A stretch of 64,000 nt of DNA, from the NCBI RefSeq assembly GCF_001922345.1, contig NZ_CP018811.1, forward strand, positions 744,001 through 808,000, given 5' to 3'. The notes under the pieces were generated by a model. The model was not told the origin of the DNA. It saw only the letters and a program-made list of their open reading frames with translations, and did no database searches. Each line of letters starts with the position of its first letter. Within the stretch, counting starts at the first letter, position 1. Shown piece by piece: positions 45,046 to 54,208 of this stretch. The position numbers were made by a program, and so were the translations under genes. The stretch comes from Paraburkholderia sp. SOS3 (GTDB lineage: Bacteria; Pseudomonadota; Gammaproteobacteria; Burkholderiales; Burkholderiaceae).

Positions 45046-46569
45046 ATGCTCAAACATTCTTTGATCGCAGCGTCGGTGGCGCTCTTCGCCGCCGGCTGCA
45101 CGATGGCGCCGAAGTACGAGCGCCCGGCCGCGCCGGTGTCGGCGACGTTCCCGCAAGGCGGCGTCTATGCCACGCAGCCGGCGCCCGCACCGACCGAGCG
45201 CTCCGCGCACGGCGCGGCGGCGACCGACATCGGCTGGCGCGACTTCTTCGTCGACGAGCGGCTCGCGCAACTGATCGAAATCGCGCTGAAGAACAACCGC
45301 GACCTGCGCGTGTCGGTGCTGAACATTCAGGCGGCGCGCGCGCAGTATCAGATCACGCGCGCGGAGCTGTTCCCCGCTATCGAAGCAGCGGCATCGCAGT
45401 CGAAGTCGCGTACGCCGAAAAACCTGTCGTTTCTCGACAGAACCATCTCGAATCAGTATTCGGTCGGGCTCAACGCGTCATGGGAAATCGACTTCTTCGG
45501 CCGGATCCAGAGCCTGAAGGATCAGGCGCTCGCGCAATATCTCGCGACCGCGCAGGCGCGCAAGGCGGCGGAGATTGCGCTGGTGTCGTCGGTTGCGGAC
45601 CAGTATGTGTCGATGCTCGGCTTCGACGAAGCGTTGAAGGTCACGCAGAATACGCTGCGCACCGCGCAGGATTCGTACAACATCACGAAGCTGCAATACG
45701 AAACCGGCACCGGTTCGGAGCTCGATCTGCGTCAGGCTGAAACCGTCGTCGAACAGGCGCGCGCGAACCTGCAGACCGAGGCGCGTGCGCGGGCGCAGGC
45801 CGAAAATGCGCTCGTGCTGCTGGTCGGCGAACCGCTGCCGGCCGATCTGCCGCCAGGCCGTACGCTCGGCGATCAGAATCTGCTCACCGATATTCCGGCG
45901 GGCCTGCCCTCCGACCTGTTGACGCGCCGTCCCGACATCATGGAAGCGGAGCAGAACCTGCTCGCGGCGAACGCGAACATCGGCGCTGCGCGCGCGGCGT
46001 TCTTCCCGCGCGTTTCGTTGACCGGCAACTTCGGCACGCTGAGCCCGACCCTGGGCGGTCTCTTCAAGGCCGGTTCGGCCGCTTGGGGCTTTGCGCCGCA
46101 GATCACGGTGCCGATCTTCGAAGGCGGTGCGAACGTTGCGAACCTCGATCTCGCGCACGTGCAGAAGAACATCCAGATCGCGCAGTACGAGAAGGCCATT
46201 CAGACCGCGTTCCGCGAGGTCGCCGATGGGCTCGCGGCGCGCGGCACGTTCGATCAGCAGATTGCCGCGCTCGAGCGCGACACGTTTGCGGAACAACGCC
46301 GGCTCGATCTATCGGATCTGCGATATCGGAATGGTGTGGATAGCTACCTGTCGGTGCTGACTGCGCAGACCGATCTCTATCAGGTGCAATTGCTGCTCAC
46401 CGACGCGCGCGTTCAGCGTCTCACGAACCTTATCGATCTCTATCAGGCACTAGGCGGAGGATGGATCGAGCGGGCCGGCGACACGCCGAGGCCGGCCGAT
46501 GCGCCTGTCGACTACGGCGATGCGCCGGCGGCTGTGCCTGCTGCTGCATCGTCGGCCGCTGCCAGCTGA
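45046..46569 (+). CDS. Outer-membrane efflux lipoprotein, NodT/OprM family
   Basis: The 507-residue outer-membrane channel of the tripartite pump. The ATG at 45046 lies 1 base after the permease stop. The lipobox is FAAGC (Cys near residue 18). Two internally duplicated halves form the TolC-like barrel and tunnel: the first has NNRDLRVSVLNIQAARAQYQI and QYSVGLNASWEIDFFGRI, and the second has TRRPDIMEAEQNLLAANANIG, AFFPRVSLTGNFG and ITVPIFEGG. The final 35 residues are Ala/Pro/Asp-rich. A terminator lies about 170 bases downstream. Confidence 0.95.
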   Translation: MLKHSLIAASVALFAAGCTMAPKYERPAAPVSATFPQGGVYATQPAPAPTERSAHGAAATDIGWRDFFVDERLAQLIEIALKNNRDLRVSVLNIQAARAQYQITRAELFPAIEAAASQSKSRTPKNLSFLDRTISNQYSVGLNASWEIDFFGRIQSLKDQALAQYLATAQARKAAEIALVSSVADQYVSMLGFDEALKVTQNTLRTAQDSYNITKLQYETGTGSELDLRQAETVVEQARANLQTEARARAQAENALVLLVGEPLPADLPPGRTLGDQNLLTDIPAGLPSDLLTRRPDIMEAEQNLLAANANIGAARAAFFPRVSLTGNFGTLSPTLGGLFKAGSAAWGFAPQITVPIFEGGANVANLDLAHVQKNIQIAQYEKAIQTAFREVADGLAARGTFDQQIAALERDTFAEQRRLDLSDLRYRNGVDSYLSVLTAQTDLYQVQLLLTDARVQRLTNLIDLYQALGGGWIERAGDTPRPADAPVDYGDAPAAVPAAASSAAAS

Positions 46570-46741
46570 TTCGATGGTCGAAACAGCGGGAAGGTTGAGT
46601 TGACGAGGGGCGGGGGCGGCGATAGAATCCTTACTCGAAAACTACGTACAAGCGAGTGCGAAAAACGTAGCGCCGCCCGGTCAACTGGGTCCCATCATGG
46701 AGTGGGAGTTCTGCCGAAAGGTAGATAGAGAATCTCGCATA

Positions 46742-46773
46742 CAACGGCCACCGGAAGGTGGCCGTTGGTTTTT
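46742..46773 (+). terminator. Intrinsic terminator of the efflux operon
   Basis: CAACGGCCACC and its exact complement (11 bp) flank the GGAA loop, followed by G and TTTTT. It lies about 170 bases after the outer-membrane channel gene. Confidence 0.9.
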
Positions 46774-46862
46774 CCGGGCCGTATGTCGAGCTCTGCCTCG
46801 GTTCTGCATGAATGTTGCATGAGCGCCGCGTCGCCGGTTGGCCTCGGTTCGGCCTGCACGCA

Positions 46863-47452
46863 TTACGCTCGAATCTTCTTGCCCAGATACGTTGCGCGTA
46901 GCAGCGTCGCAAAGCCGATCCTTCTTGCGCCCGTCTGGCGCTTGGTCAGTCCGTTGTCGAGCAAGTAGGCGGATTGAATGCGCAGAACCATGCGGTGCTT
47001 GCGGCTCTTGTCCTTGCGCACCTCGAAAAATATCGCATAGAGCGACGTGGTGCCGTCGAATTGACGCTTTCCGTCGTAACGAAATTCGGTTGCCGGTCGT
47101 CGGCCAGCACGATGCGACGCGAAGGCATCGTCATCACGACTTCTCTTAAGAAGCGTCGCGATAATTCGTATCTCTGAACATCTAGTACGCGCTGTTCTTT
47201 GCCGTCATTGTAGATTTCACGCTCGGGTATCAGGCCTTGCGCGCGTTTGTCCCAACGAAGGCTATGCGTGAAGCAGTGACATGAGAACAGCACAAGCACG
47301 GTGATGTCCGTGCCGAGCCCAAGATCGATTTTGAACGCGAACGAGTCGAGGTGACTCAGGTCCCATCGAACACCGCGAAACGAGATGTCGCCAAAGCGAT
47401 GCGCGTGTTCGGATGGTTCATCGACGGCGACCTGCAGTGCGTTCTGCGACAT
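46863..47452 (-). pseudogene. Unrecognised protein gene broken by a single-base frameshift
   Basis: The minus strand encodes a natural-looking protein in two frames. Frame one runs from the ATG at 47452 for about 125 codons and has ordered strands and helices such as FGDISFRGVRWDLSHLDSF, VLVLFSCHCFTHSLRWD and VLDVQRYELSRRFLREVV. After codon GTT (47080-47078) it becomes nonsense-like and stops at 46946. The frame one base back continues credibly from 47075: DGKRQFDGTTSLYAIFFEVR, KHRMVLRIQSAYLLDN, IGFATLLRATYLGKKIRA and a stop at 46863. A one-base deletion between about 47080 and 47073 explains this; restored length would be about 196 residues. I do not recognise the family. Sequencing error cannot be excluded. 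Confidence 0.75.
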
Positions 47453-47567
47453 TTGACGGAATGGAGAAGCGAGCGGTCCATTCTATGAATGTCACCGCTG
47501 CGCCACCATTCGGCCGAACGGCCAGGTGTGGCCGCCAGTCGCGGCATGACGCCTCGCTGCCGGTCTG

Positions 47568-48977
47568 TTAGTCGGCGGCGCGCATCATCGCATCGTCCGC
47601 AGCGGTATCGCGTGCGCCTGCGCTCGCGTCGAAGTCGTGGTCCGCGCGGCGCAGTTCGCGCGCGGCGGCACGCTCGCTCCGCACGCCATTGAAGATCAGA
47701 TTCAGCAGAACCGCCGATACCGACGCGAGCAGAATGCCGCTATGAAGCAGCGGCGACAGCGCCGACGGCAGCTTCGCGAAGAAATGCGGCGACACGACCG
47801 GCACGAGCCCAAGCCCGATACTGACCGCAACGATAAACAGGTTGTGGTGGTTCTTCGTGAAGTCGACCTTCGACAGCACCTTGATGCCGTTCGCCGCCAC
47901 CATGCCGAACATCACGATGCCGGCGCCGCCGAGCACGAAGGCCGGCACCGAAGCGACGACCTGCGCCATCTTCGGAAAGAGGCCGAGCAACACGAGAATG
48001 ACGCCGCCCATCGCGCACACATAGCGGCTCTTCACACCCGTGACGCCGATCAGCCCGACGTTCTGCGAAAACGATGTGTGCGGGAACGAGTTGAAGATGC
48101 CGCCGATCAGCGTGCCGAGGCCGTCGACGCGCAGTCCGCGCACGAGCGTCTTCTGGTCGACGGGCCGCTCGACCATATCGCCGACCGCGAGGAACATGCC
48201 GGTCGACTCGATAAACGTGACGAACATCACGGTGACCATGGTCGCGATCGACAGCGGATCGAAGTGCGGCAAGCCGAAATGAAACGGCACGACGAAACCG
48301 ACCCACGGCGCGTGCGTGACGCCTTCCATATCGACGCGGCCAAGCAGCGCCGCGATCGCGAAGCCCGCGACGATGCCGAGCAACACCGAGATGTTCGCGA
48401 TAAAGCCCTTGCCGAATCGGTTGATCAGCAAAATGAGCATCAGCACCGCGAGCGACAGCCCGAGATATACCGGATTGCCATAGTCGGGATTGCCGACGCC
48501 GCCCGCGGCCCAGTTGATGCCGACTTCCATCAGCGACAAGCCGATCACCGAAATGACGACACCGACGACCACCGGCGGAAAAAAGCGCAGCAGCTTGCCG
48601 ATCGCAGGCGCGAGCACGATGCCGATTACGCCCGCCGCGATCGTCGAGCCGAAGATATCGAGAATGCCGAGGTTCGGATTCGTGCCGATCGCGATCATCG
48701 GGCTGACGGCGGCGAACGTGCAACCCATGATGACCGGCAGGCGGATGCCGAAGATCCACAGGCCGAGCGTCTGGATCAATGTCGCGATGCCGCACGAGAA
48801 CAGGTCCGCGCTGATCAGGAACGCGATCTGGTCTTTCGGCAGCTTCAGCGCGCTGCCGATGATCAGCGGTACCGCAACGGCGCCCGCATACATGACGAGT
48901 ACGTGCTGAACGCCCAGCGTCAGCAGGCGGCCCGCGGGAAGGTGCTCGTCGCACGGGTGGACCGTGTTCGCGTGCAT
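47568..48977 (-). CDS. NCS2-family nucleobase:cation symporter (xanthine/urate permease type)
   Basis: A 469-residue inner-membrane transporter of the NAT/NCS2 family, importing xanthine, urate or related bases with protons or sodium. It has about 14 helices, the family motif region TFIESTGMFLAVGDM with the conserved Glu, and NSFPHTSFSQNVGLIGVTGVKSRYV, the NCS2 signature. QHVLVMYAGAVAVPLIIG is in helix 1. The ATG at 48977 has GGAGAGAGACA directly upstream, deciding the start. The signature composition fits the XanQ/UacT branch rather than UraA, but the substrate is inferred. A perfect palindrome lies 20 bases upstream of the start. Confidence 0.92.
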   Translation of the reverse strand: MHANTVHPCDEHLPAGRLLTLGVQHVLVMYAGAVAVPLIIGSALKLPKDQIAFLISADLFSCGIATLIQTLGLWIFGIRLPVIMGCTFAAVSPMIAIGTNPNLGILDIFGSTIAAGVIGIVLAPAIGKLLRFFPPVVVGVVISVIGLSLMEVGINWAAGGVGNPDYGNPVYLGLSLAVLMLILLINRFGKGFIANISVLLGIVAGFAIAALLGRVDMEGVTHAPWVGFVVPFHFGLPHFDPLSIATMVTVMFVTFIESTGMFLAVGDMVERPVDQKTLVRGLRVDGLGTLIGGIFNSFPHTSFSQNVGLIGVTGVKSRYVCAMGGVILVLLGLFPKMAQVVASVPAFVLGGAGIVMFGMVAANGIKVLSKVDFTKNHHNLFIVAVSIGLGLVPVVSPHFFAKLPSALSPLLHSGILLASVSAVLLNLIFNGVRSERAAARELRRADHDFDASAGARDTAADDAMMRAAD

Positions 48978-49340
48978 TGTCTCTCTCCATATCGATTTAG
49001 GAATATTCCTAACGGTAGGCGCGCCGAAAAAGCGCAACAAGCCCGCTGACGGCTATTTCGGGCTTCGCGCCGCCGATATGCATCGAGAGGTATTCGCGCA
49101 TGCTGCGGGGCGCGCTCGGGCGCGCCGCGAGGTGTCGGTCAGGCTGTGGGTGCCTACCGCATCGGTTGCCGAGCCCGCGATTGCGCGCCGTCCGCGGTGC
49201 GTGCGCCGCCTCGCGCCTCGTGCGTCGTTTCAGCACATGGCCGGGCGAGCAAACCGGGGACGTATCGGATTCGACATGGTGTGTATTTGCCGCCGCATAT
49301 CTTGCGGCTTCGCCTTCCGTTCGCGCTTCTTTTGCGTTGC
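48978..49340. promoter_or_regulatory. 363-base region upstream of the NCS2 permease
   Basis: The region lies between two minus-strand genes. It holds the palindrome at 48997-49012 and probably the permease promoter. Nothing coding is convincing, although short frames cross it. Confidence 0.35.
48997..49012. promoter_or_regulatory. Perfect 16-bp palindrome upstream of the purine permease
   Basis: TTAGGAATATTCCTAA is an exact palindrome in otherwise GC-rich DNA, 20 bases before the permease ATG and just upstream of its ribosome site. Placement and symmetry suggest an operator for a dimeric repressor, for example of the MarR type known to control urate and xanthine genes in this family; the regulator is unknown. 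Confidence 0.6.
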
Positions 49341-50147
49341 TTATATGCCGCGAAATGCCGGTGCGCGTTTTTCCGCAAACGCGGCTCGTCCTTCGCGAAA
49401 GTCGTCGCTCTGCGCGGCCTCGTCGAGCAGCCGTTCGACGACACCGTCGCGCAGCGCGCCGTTACCCGATGCGAGCGCATCGAGTATCGTCTTCGCACCG
49501 GAGATCGTAAGCGGCGCGCACGCGTTCAGGCGCTGTGCAAACGCAAGTGCCGCGGCGAGCGCATCGTCGGTGATTTCATCGAGAAAGCCGATGCGCAGGG
49601 CGCGCTCGGCGTCGAACGTCTCGGCGCTGTAAAGAATGCGCTTCGCGTTGGCCAGGCCGACCAGCGACAGCAGCCGTCGCGTGCCCGCGATACCGTAGAC
49701 GATCGACAGCTTCGCGGCCGGAATCGCGAATTTCGCACCGGGCACCGCAAAGCGGAAATCGCACGACATCGCCACATTGCAGCCGCCGCCCATGCAGTAG
49801 CCATTGATCGCGGCGATGGTCGGCTTCGGCGATGCGGCGATGCGATTGCAGCATCCTTCGTACGCATCTTCGTAGGCGCGCGCCTGCTCGACGTTGGCAC
49901 GCACCTCGCCGAACTCGGAGATGTCGGCGCCCGCGCAGAAGCTGTTGGCGCTGCCGGTCAGCACGATCGCGCGTATCTCGGGCCGCACGCTCAAGGCGTC
50001 GAATGTGTCGCCGAGACGCCGCCACAGCGCGAGGGTCAGCGCGTTGCGACGCTCGGGGCGATTCAATGTGACGCGCGCGATGCCGTCGTCGACGGTCAAC
50101 TGGATCGCATCGTTGCTTGCCTGGATATCGTTTGTATCGCTTGCCAT
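49341..50147 (-). CDS. Enoyl-CoA hydratase/isomerase (crotonase) family protein
   Basis: A 268-residue acyl-CoA enzyme of the crotonase fold, likely in fatty-acid or aromatic acid breakdown. It has RVTLNRPERRNALTLALWR near the start, the oxyanion and CoA motifs IVLTGSANSFCAGADISEF and AAINGYCMGGGCNVAMSCDFRFA, AKLSIVYGIAGTRRLLSLVG, and the C-terminal DDFREGRAAFAEKRAPAFRG. An N-terminal extension of about 15 residues is present. Hydratase versus isomerase or other activity cannot be told. It stands alone. Confidence 0.9.
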   Translation of the reverse strand: MASDTNDIQASNDAIQLTVDDGIARVTLNRPERRNALTLALWRRLGDTFDALSVRPEIRAIVLTGSANSFCAGADISEFGEVRANVEQARAYEDAYEGCCNRIAASPKPTIAAINGYCMGGGCNVAMSCDFRFAVPGAKFAIPAAKLSIVYGIAGTRRLLSLVGLANAKRILYSAETFDAERALRIGFLDEITDDALAAALAFAQRLNACAPLTISGAKTILDALASGNGALRDGVVERLLDEAAQSDDFREGRAAFAEKRAPAFRGI

Positions 50148-50460
50148 AAGTGAGCGTTCCGAAAGTCAAAGCGCTGCCGCTGCCGCGTGCCGGTGCGCGA
50201 CGGGGTTCGAGGGCGGCAGTTTGATATAAGAAAGCGCGAACCCGTGCCCGGTCAATAAGGTAAACCTGTTGCACAATGCGCCACGCGGCACCGCGCATGC
50301 GCGCATTGCGGCGCCTGCACATGGAAGGTGCGCCGCTCGGTGCCGCGAGCCGCCATTATCGATCGCAACCTTTACATATCGGCTTCGCACCGCCAACATG
50401 CACGATGCGCATCCGAGACGCATTCGCTATCCGCTTCGCAAGACACAAGGAGATCCGCTG
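50148..50460. promoter_or_regulatory. 313-base divergent region between the crotonase and adhC genes
   Basis: This contains the adhC ribosome site AAGGAG (50447-50452) and presumably both divergent promoters. I see no clear hexamers. The frame of adhC is open upstream to 50269, but its translation is not protein-like, and the ribosome site fixes the start at 50461. Confidence 0.35.
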
Positions 50461-51567
50461 ATGAAAACCAAAGCCGCCATCGCATGGAAAGCCGCTGCCC
50501 CGCTGACGATCGAAGAAGTCGATCTCGAAGGCCCGCGCGCCGGCGAAGTGCTGATCGAGGTTAAGGCGACCGGCATTTGCCATACCGATTACTACACGTT
50601 GTCCGGCGCCGACCCGGAAGGTATCTTCCCGGCGATCCTCGGTCACGAAGGTGCAGGCGTGATCGTCGACGTCGGACCCGGTGTCGGCACGCTCAAGAAG
50701 GGCGATCACGTCATTCCGCTTTACACGCCCGAGTGCCGACAATGCAAATTCTGTCTGTCGCGCAAGACCAACCTGTGTCAGGCCATCCGCGCGACGCAGG
50801 GCAAAGGCCTCATGCCCGATTCGACGTCGCGTTTCTCGCTTGGCGGCAAGCCGCTCTTTCACTACATGGGTACGTCGACATTCTCGAACTACATTGTCGT
50901 GCCGGAGATCGCCGTCGCGAAGATCCGCGAGGACGCGCCGTTCGACAAGGTTTGCTACATCGGCTGCGGTGTGACGACCGGTGTCGGCGCAGTCGTCTAT
51001 TCGGCGAAGGTCGAAGCGGGCGCGAACGTCGCGGTGTTCGGCCTCGGCGGCATCGGCCTCAATGTGATCCAGGCGGCGAAGATGGTGGGCGCCAACAGGA
51101 TCATCGGCGTCGACATCAATCCGGGCCGCGTCGAACTGGCGACGAAGTTCGGCATGACCGACTTCATCAACCCGAAGGAAGTCGGCAATGTCGTCGACCG
51201 GATCGTCCAACTGACCGACGGCGGAGCGGACTACTCGTTCGAGTGCATCGGCAATACGAAGGTGATGCGCGATGCGCTCGAATGCACGCATAAGGGCTGG
51301 GGCCAGTCGTTCATCATCGGCGTCGCGGCGGCGGGCGAGGAAATCAGCACGCGGCCGTTCCAGCTCGTGACGGGCCGCCAGTGGAAGGGCTCCGCGTTCG
51401 GCGGCGCGCGCGGCCGCACCGACGTGCCGAAGATCGTCGACTGGTACATGGAAGGCAAGATCAATATCGACGATCTGATCACGCATCATCTGCCGCTCGA
51501 GCGGATCAACGAGGGTTTCGATCTGATGAAGAAGGGCGAATCGATCCGCTCGGTCGTGATGTACTAA
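50461..51567 (+). CDS. adhC: S-(hydroxymethyl)glutathione dehydrogenase / class III alcohol dehydrogenase
   Basis: Zinc- and NAD-dependent enzyme that oxidises the glutathione adduct of formaldehyde to S-formylglutathione (also called FrmA). The 368-residue protein has the catalytic zinc site [13 protein letters not shown] with [10 protein letters not shown] and the later Cys in [12 protein letters not shown], the structural zinc motif with four Cys in [17 protein letters not shown], and the NAD-binding [39 protein letters not shown] is the class III tail. The ATG has AAGGAG 8 bases upstream. The hydrolase gene for the next step follows after 15 bases. Confidence 0.97.
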   Translation: MKTKAAIAWKAAAPLTIEEVDLEGPRAGEVLIEVKATGICHTDYYTLSGADPEGIFPAILGHEGAGVIVDVGPGVGTLKKGDHVIPLYTPECRQCKFCLSRKTNLCQAIRATQGKGLMPDSTSRFSLGGKPLFHYMGTSTFSNYIVVPEIAVAKIREDAPFDKVCYIGCGVTTGVGAVVYSAKVEAGANVAVFGLGGIGLNVIQAAKMVGANRIIGVDINPGRVELATKFGMTDFINPKEVGNVVDRIVQLTDGGADYSFECIGNTKVMRDALECTHKGWGQSFIIGVAAAGEEISTRPFQLVTGRQWKGSAFGGARGRTDVPKIVDWYMEGKINIDDLITHHLPLERINEGFDLMKKGESIRSVVMY

Positions 51568-51582
51568 GCCAGGGAGCCCGCG

Positions 51583-52428
51583 ATGCTCGAGACGCGTTCG
51601 TCCCACGCGTGCCATGGCGGCATGCAGCAGTTCTATCAGCACGATTCGCGCACGATCGGCCTGCCGATGCGCTTTGCCGCATATCTGCCGCCGCAGGCCG
51701 CGCACGGCAAGGTGCCGGCGCTGTTCTATCTGGCTGGCCTCACATGCACCGAAGAAACCTTTCCGATCAAGGCGGGCGCGCAGCGCTTCGCCGCGAAGCA
51801 CGGCATCGCGCTGATCGCGCCGGACACGAGCCCGCGCGGCGCCAATGTGCCCGGCGAAAGCGATGCATGGGACTTCGGCGTCGGCGCGGGTTTTTACGTC
51901 GATGCGACGCGCGAGCCATGGGCGATGCATTACCGGATGTACGCGTACGTGCGCGACGATTTGCGCGAGACCGTCTGCGCGAATCTGCCGATCGACGCGG
52001 CCCGGCTTGGCATATTCGGCCACTCGATGGGCGGGCATGGCGCGCTCGTGCTCGCGCTGCGCAATCCGGCGCTGTACAGGTCGGTGTCGGCGTTCGCGCC
52101 GATCGCGGCGCCGATGCGCTGCCCGTGGGGCGAAAAGGCATTCAGCGGTTATCTCGGCGAAAACCGCGACGCGTGGCGCGACTACGATGCGAGCGAACTG
52201 GTCGGGCGCGCGTCAGCGAAGTTCGCTGCCGGCATTCTGATCGATCAGGGCCTTTCCGATCAGTTTCTCGACGAACAGCTGAACCCGGATGTGTTCGAGG
52301 CCGCCTGCGCGGCGGCCGGTCAGCCGCTGACGCTGCGGCGGCATGCGGGCTACGACCATGGGTATTACTTCATTTCGACGTTCGTCGAAGATCATCTCGC
52401 GCATCACGCGAAGGTGTTGCTTGCGTGA
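51583..52428 (+). CDS. fghA: S-formylglutathione hydrolase
   Basis: Serine esterase that releases formate and glutathione from S-formylglutathione, completing formaldehyde oxidation (FrmB/FghA). The 281-residue alpha/beta-hydrolase has FYLAGLTCTEETFPIKAGAQ (oxyanion side), PDTSPRGANVPGESDAWDFGVGAGFYVDAT, the nucleophile elbow IFGHSMGGHGALVLALRNP with Ser near residue 148, an acidic residue in ILIDQGLSDQFL, and the catalytic His in GYDHGYYFISTF. It is coupled to adhC with a 15-base spacer. The gene ends 24 bases before the convergent znu operon. Confidence 0.97.
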   Translation: MLETRSSHACHGGMQQFYQHDSRTIGLPMRFAAYLPPQAAHGKVPALFYLAGLTCTEETFPIKAGAQRFAAKHGIALIAPDTSPRGANVPGESDAWDFGVGAGFYVDATREPWAMHYRMYAYVRDDLRETVCANLPIDAARLGIFGHSMGGHGALVLALRNPALYRSVSAFAPIAAPMRCPWGEKAFSGYLGENRDAWRDYDASELVGRASAKFAAGILIDQGLSDQFLDEQLNPDVFEAACAAAGQPLTLRRHAGYDHGYYFISTFVEDHLAHHAKVLLA

Positions 52429-52452
52429 GGATGAACGCGCGCGGCGGCCGGG

Positions 52453-53235
52453 TTAGCGCCGCGCAACCAGACTCGCGCCATAAACGATTGCCGCGAGCAG
52501 CGTGATCCAGAAGCTCGTGGGCCAATCGGTATAAAACGCCAGCGTGACGCCGAGCCACGCTTGCGCGAGCGCGAGCGCCGCGGCGAGCACGAGGCCCGTC
52601 GACAGCCGCGTCGTGATGTTCTGTGCGGCCGCGGCGGGTCCGACCATCAAGGTGAACACGAGCAGCACGCCGACGATCTGCGTACAGGCGGCCACCGCAA
52701 GCGCGGCGATCGCGAGAAACAGGACCGACACGAGCCGCAGCGACACGCCTTTCGCTTCTGCGAGCTCCGGCTGCAATGACGCGAACAGCAGCGGCCGCAT
52801 GATCGCCGCGAGCGCTCCGAGGCTCAACACGCCGATCACCGCGAGCACCGCGAGTGTCGAGGTATTGACGCCGAGCACATTGCCGAATAGCAGCGCGGTA
52901 ACCTGCGTCGCGTACGCGGTGAAGAAATGCAGAAACAGCAGCCCGAAGCCGAGCGAAAGCGAGAGCGTCACCCCGATCGCCACGTCGCGTCCGGCGAGAC
53001 GCTCGCCGAGCGCACCCATACCGATGCCGGCCGCCAGCGTGAAACCGATCATCCCCCAGATCGGCGAGATGCCGATCAGCACGGCGCCGGTCGCGCCGGT
53101 GAAGCCGACGTGCGATAGCGCGTGGCCGGCAAACGTCTGGCCGCGCATCACGAGGAAGTAGCCGACGATCCCCGACAGCAGCGCGACGATCCCCGACGCC
53201 GCGAATGCGTTGACCATGAAGTCATATTCAAACAT
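52453..53235 (-). CDS. znuB: Zinc ABC transporter permease
   Basis: The membrane subunit of a zinc importer (ABC-3 family), 260 residues with about eight helices. It starts MFEYDFMVNAFAASGIVALL and contains GQTFAGHALSHVGFTGATGAVLIG near residue 45, with conserved Gly and His of the coupling region, LFGNVLGVNTSTLAVLA, and the late LLVFTLMVGPAAAAQNITTR. Its first codons overlap the 3' end of znuC by 8 bases. It is the last gene of a zur-znuA-znuC-znuB operon, which points to zinc rather than manganese as substrate. Confidence 0.94.
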   Translation of the reverse strand: MFEYDFMVNAFAASGIVALLSGIVGYFLVMRGQTFAGHALSHVGFTGATGAVLIGISPIWGMIGFTLAAGIGMGALGERLAGRDVAIGVTLSLSLGFGLLFLHFFTAYATQVTALLFGNVLGVNTSTLAVLAVIGVLSLGALAAIMRPLLFASLQPELAEAKGVSLRLVSVLFLAIAALAVAACTQIVGVLLVFTLMVGPAAAAQNITTRLSTGLVLAAALALAQAWLGVTLAFYTDWPTSFWITLLAAIVYGASLVARR

Positions 53236-54208
53236 CGTGTGTGTGCCCGTCGCGTGACGCGTGGTTATCGTTGTGTGCGTGACCGCGCCCATGCGCGGGC
53301 GCGGCGGCGCTGTGCTCATGTGGGTGCGCATGAGCGTGCCCGCCGTCGTCTTCGTGTTCGTGGTCGTGCTTTTCGACTTCGACGTCGCCGGACATCACGA
53401 AGATGCGGCCATTCATGCGGATCACGTCGATCGTCGATCCATAGAGACGCGATAGCACGGGCTTCGTGATCACTTCGTCGACGGTGCCGAGCGCCGCGAC
53501 GCCGTTGCCGAGATACAGCACGCGATCGAGCGCGTGCAGCAGCGGGTTCAGCTCGTGCGCGGAGAACAGGACGGCGATGCCGAGTTCCTGCTGCACGCGC
53601 CGCACGAGTTCGACGACGCTTCTCTGATGATGCGGATCGAGGCTGATCAACGGTTCGTCGAGCAGCAGCAGACGCGGATTGCCGAGCAGGCACTGCGCGA
53701 GCAGCAGACGCTGCCGCTCGCCGCCCGACAGTTCGGACAGCGGCCGGTCGGCCAGTGCGCTCGCGCCGACGAGGTCGAGCACCCGCGCGACGTCGGCGCG
53801 CGTCTTCGCATCGGCGTGCGGCAGGCCCCAGCGATGGCCATCGGCCGCCATCGCGACGAAATCGCGTCCGCGCACGCGCCGGCCGGCGAGTGCGCTGCGT
53901 GTCTGCGGCATATAGCCGATCGACGGATTGCCGCAGGCGACCGGCTCGCCGAGCACGCGCACGACGCCGCTCGCGGCTGGCACGAGGCCGAGCACCGCGC
54001 GCATCAAGGTGGTCTTGCCGGCGCCGTTGGGCCCGAGCACGCCGATAAATTCGCCCTGTCCGATCGCGAAGCTCGTGTCGGTCAGGATCGTGCGTCCGCC
54101 GAGTTCGAGCGTGACGCGCTCGAGCTCCAGTACAGGCGCCGCATCCGCTGCTGCTTTCGTGGTCGTGTCTGCGGAAGGTGCGGAGGGCGGACGGTCGGAT
54201 TCGATCAT
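53228..54208 (-). CDS. znuC: Zinc ABC transporter ATP-binding protein with His-rich C-terminal tail
   Basis: The cytoplasmic ATPase of the zinc importer, 326 residues. It has Walker A GPNGAGKTTLM, the Q-loop in YMPQTRSAL, the signature LSGGERQRLLLAQ, Walker B LLLLDEPLISLD, and the H-loop in FSAHELNP. After the ABC fold, the last 50 residues are extreme in composition: 14 His with Asp, Glu and Gly (for example DHEHEDDGGHAHAHPHEH). Such tails bind zinc and could sense or hold metal on the inner face. The ATG at 54208 overlaps the znuA stop (ATGA). The znuB start lies within the 3' end. Confidence 0.95.
   Translation of the reverse strand: MIESDRPPSAPSADTTTKAAADAAPVLELERVTLELGGRTILTDTSFAIGQGEFIGVLGPNGAGKTTLMRAVLGLVPAASGVVRVLGEPVACGNPSIGYMPQTRSALAGRRVRGRDFVAMAADGHRWGLPHADAKTRADVARVLDLVGASALADRPLSELSGGERQRLLLAQCLLGNPRLLLLDEPLISLDPHHQRSVVELVRRVQQELGIAVLFSAHELNPLLHALDRVLYLGNGVAALGTVDEVITKPVLSRLYGSTIDVIRMNGRIFVMSGDVEVEKHDHEHEDDGGHAHAHPHEHSAAAPAHGRGHAHNDNHASRDGHTHDV

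Noticed and set aside
40665..45101. A 1478-codon open frame on the minus strand opposite the efflux genes
   Set aside because: It is antisense to two unmistakable RND efflux genes, and its translation is Arg/His/Asp-rich and fold-free. Strong G/C third-position bias in the real genes removes stops on the opposite strand.
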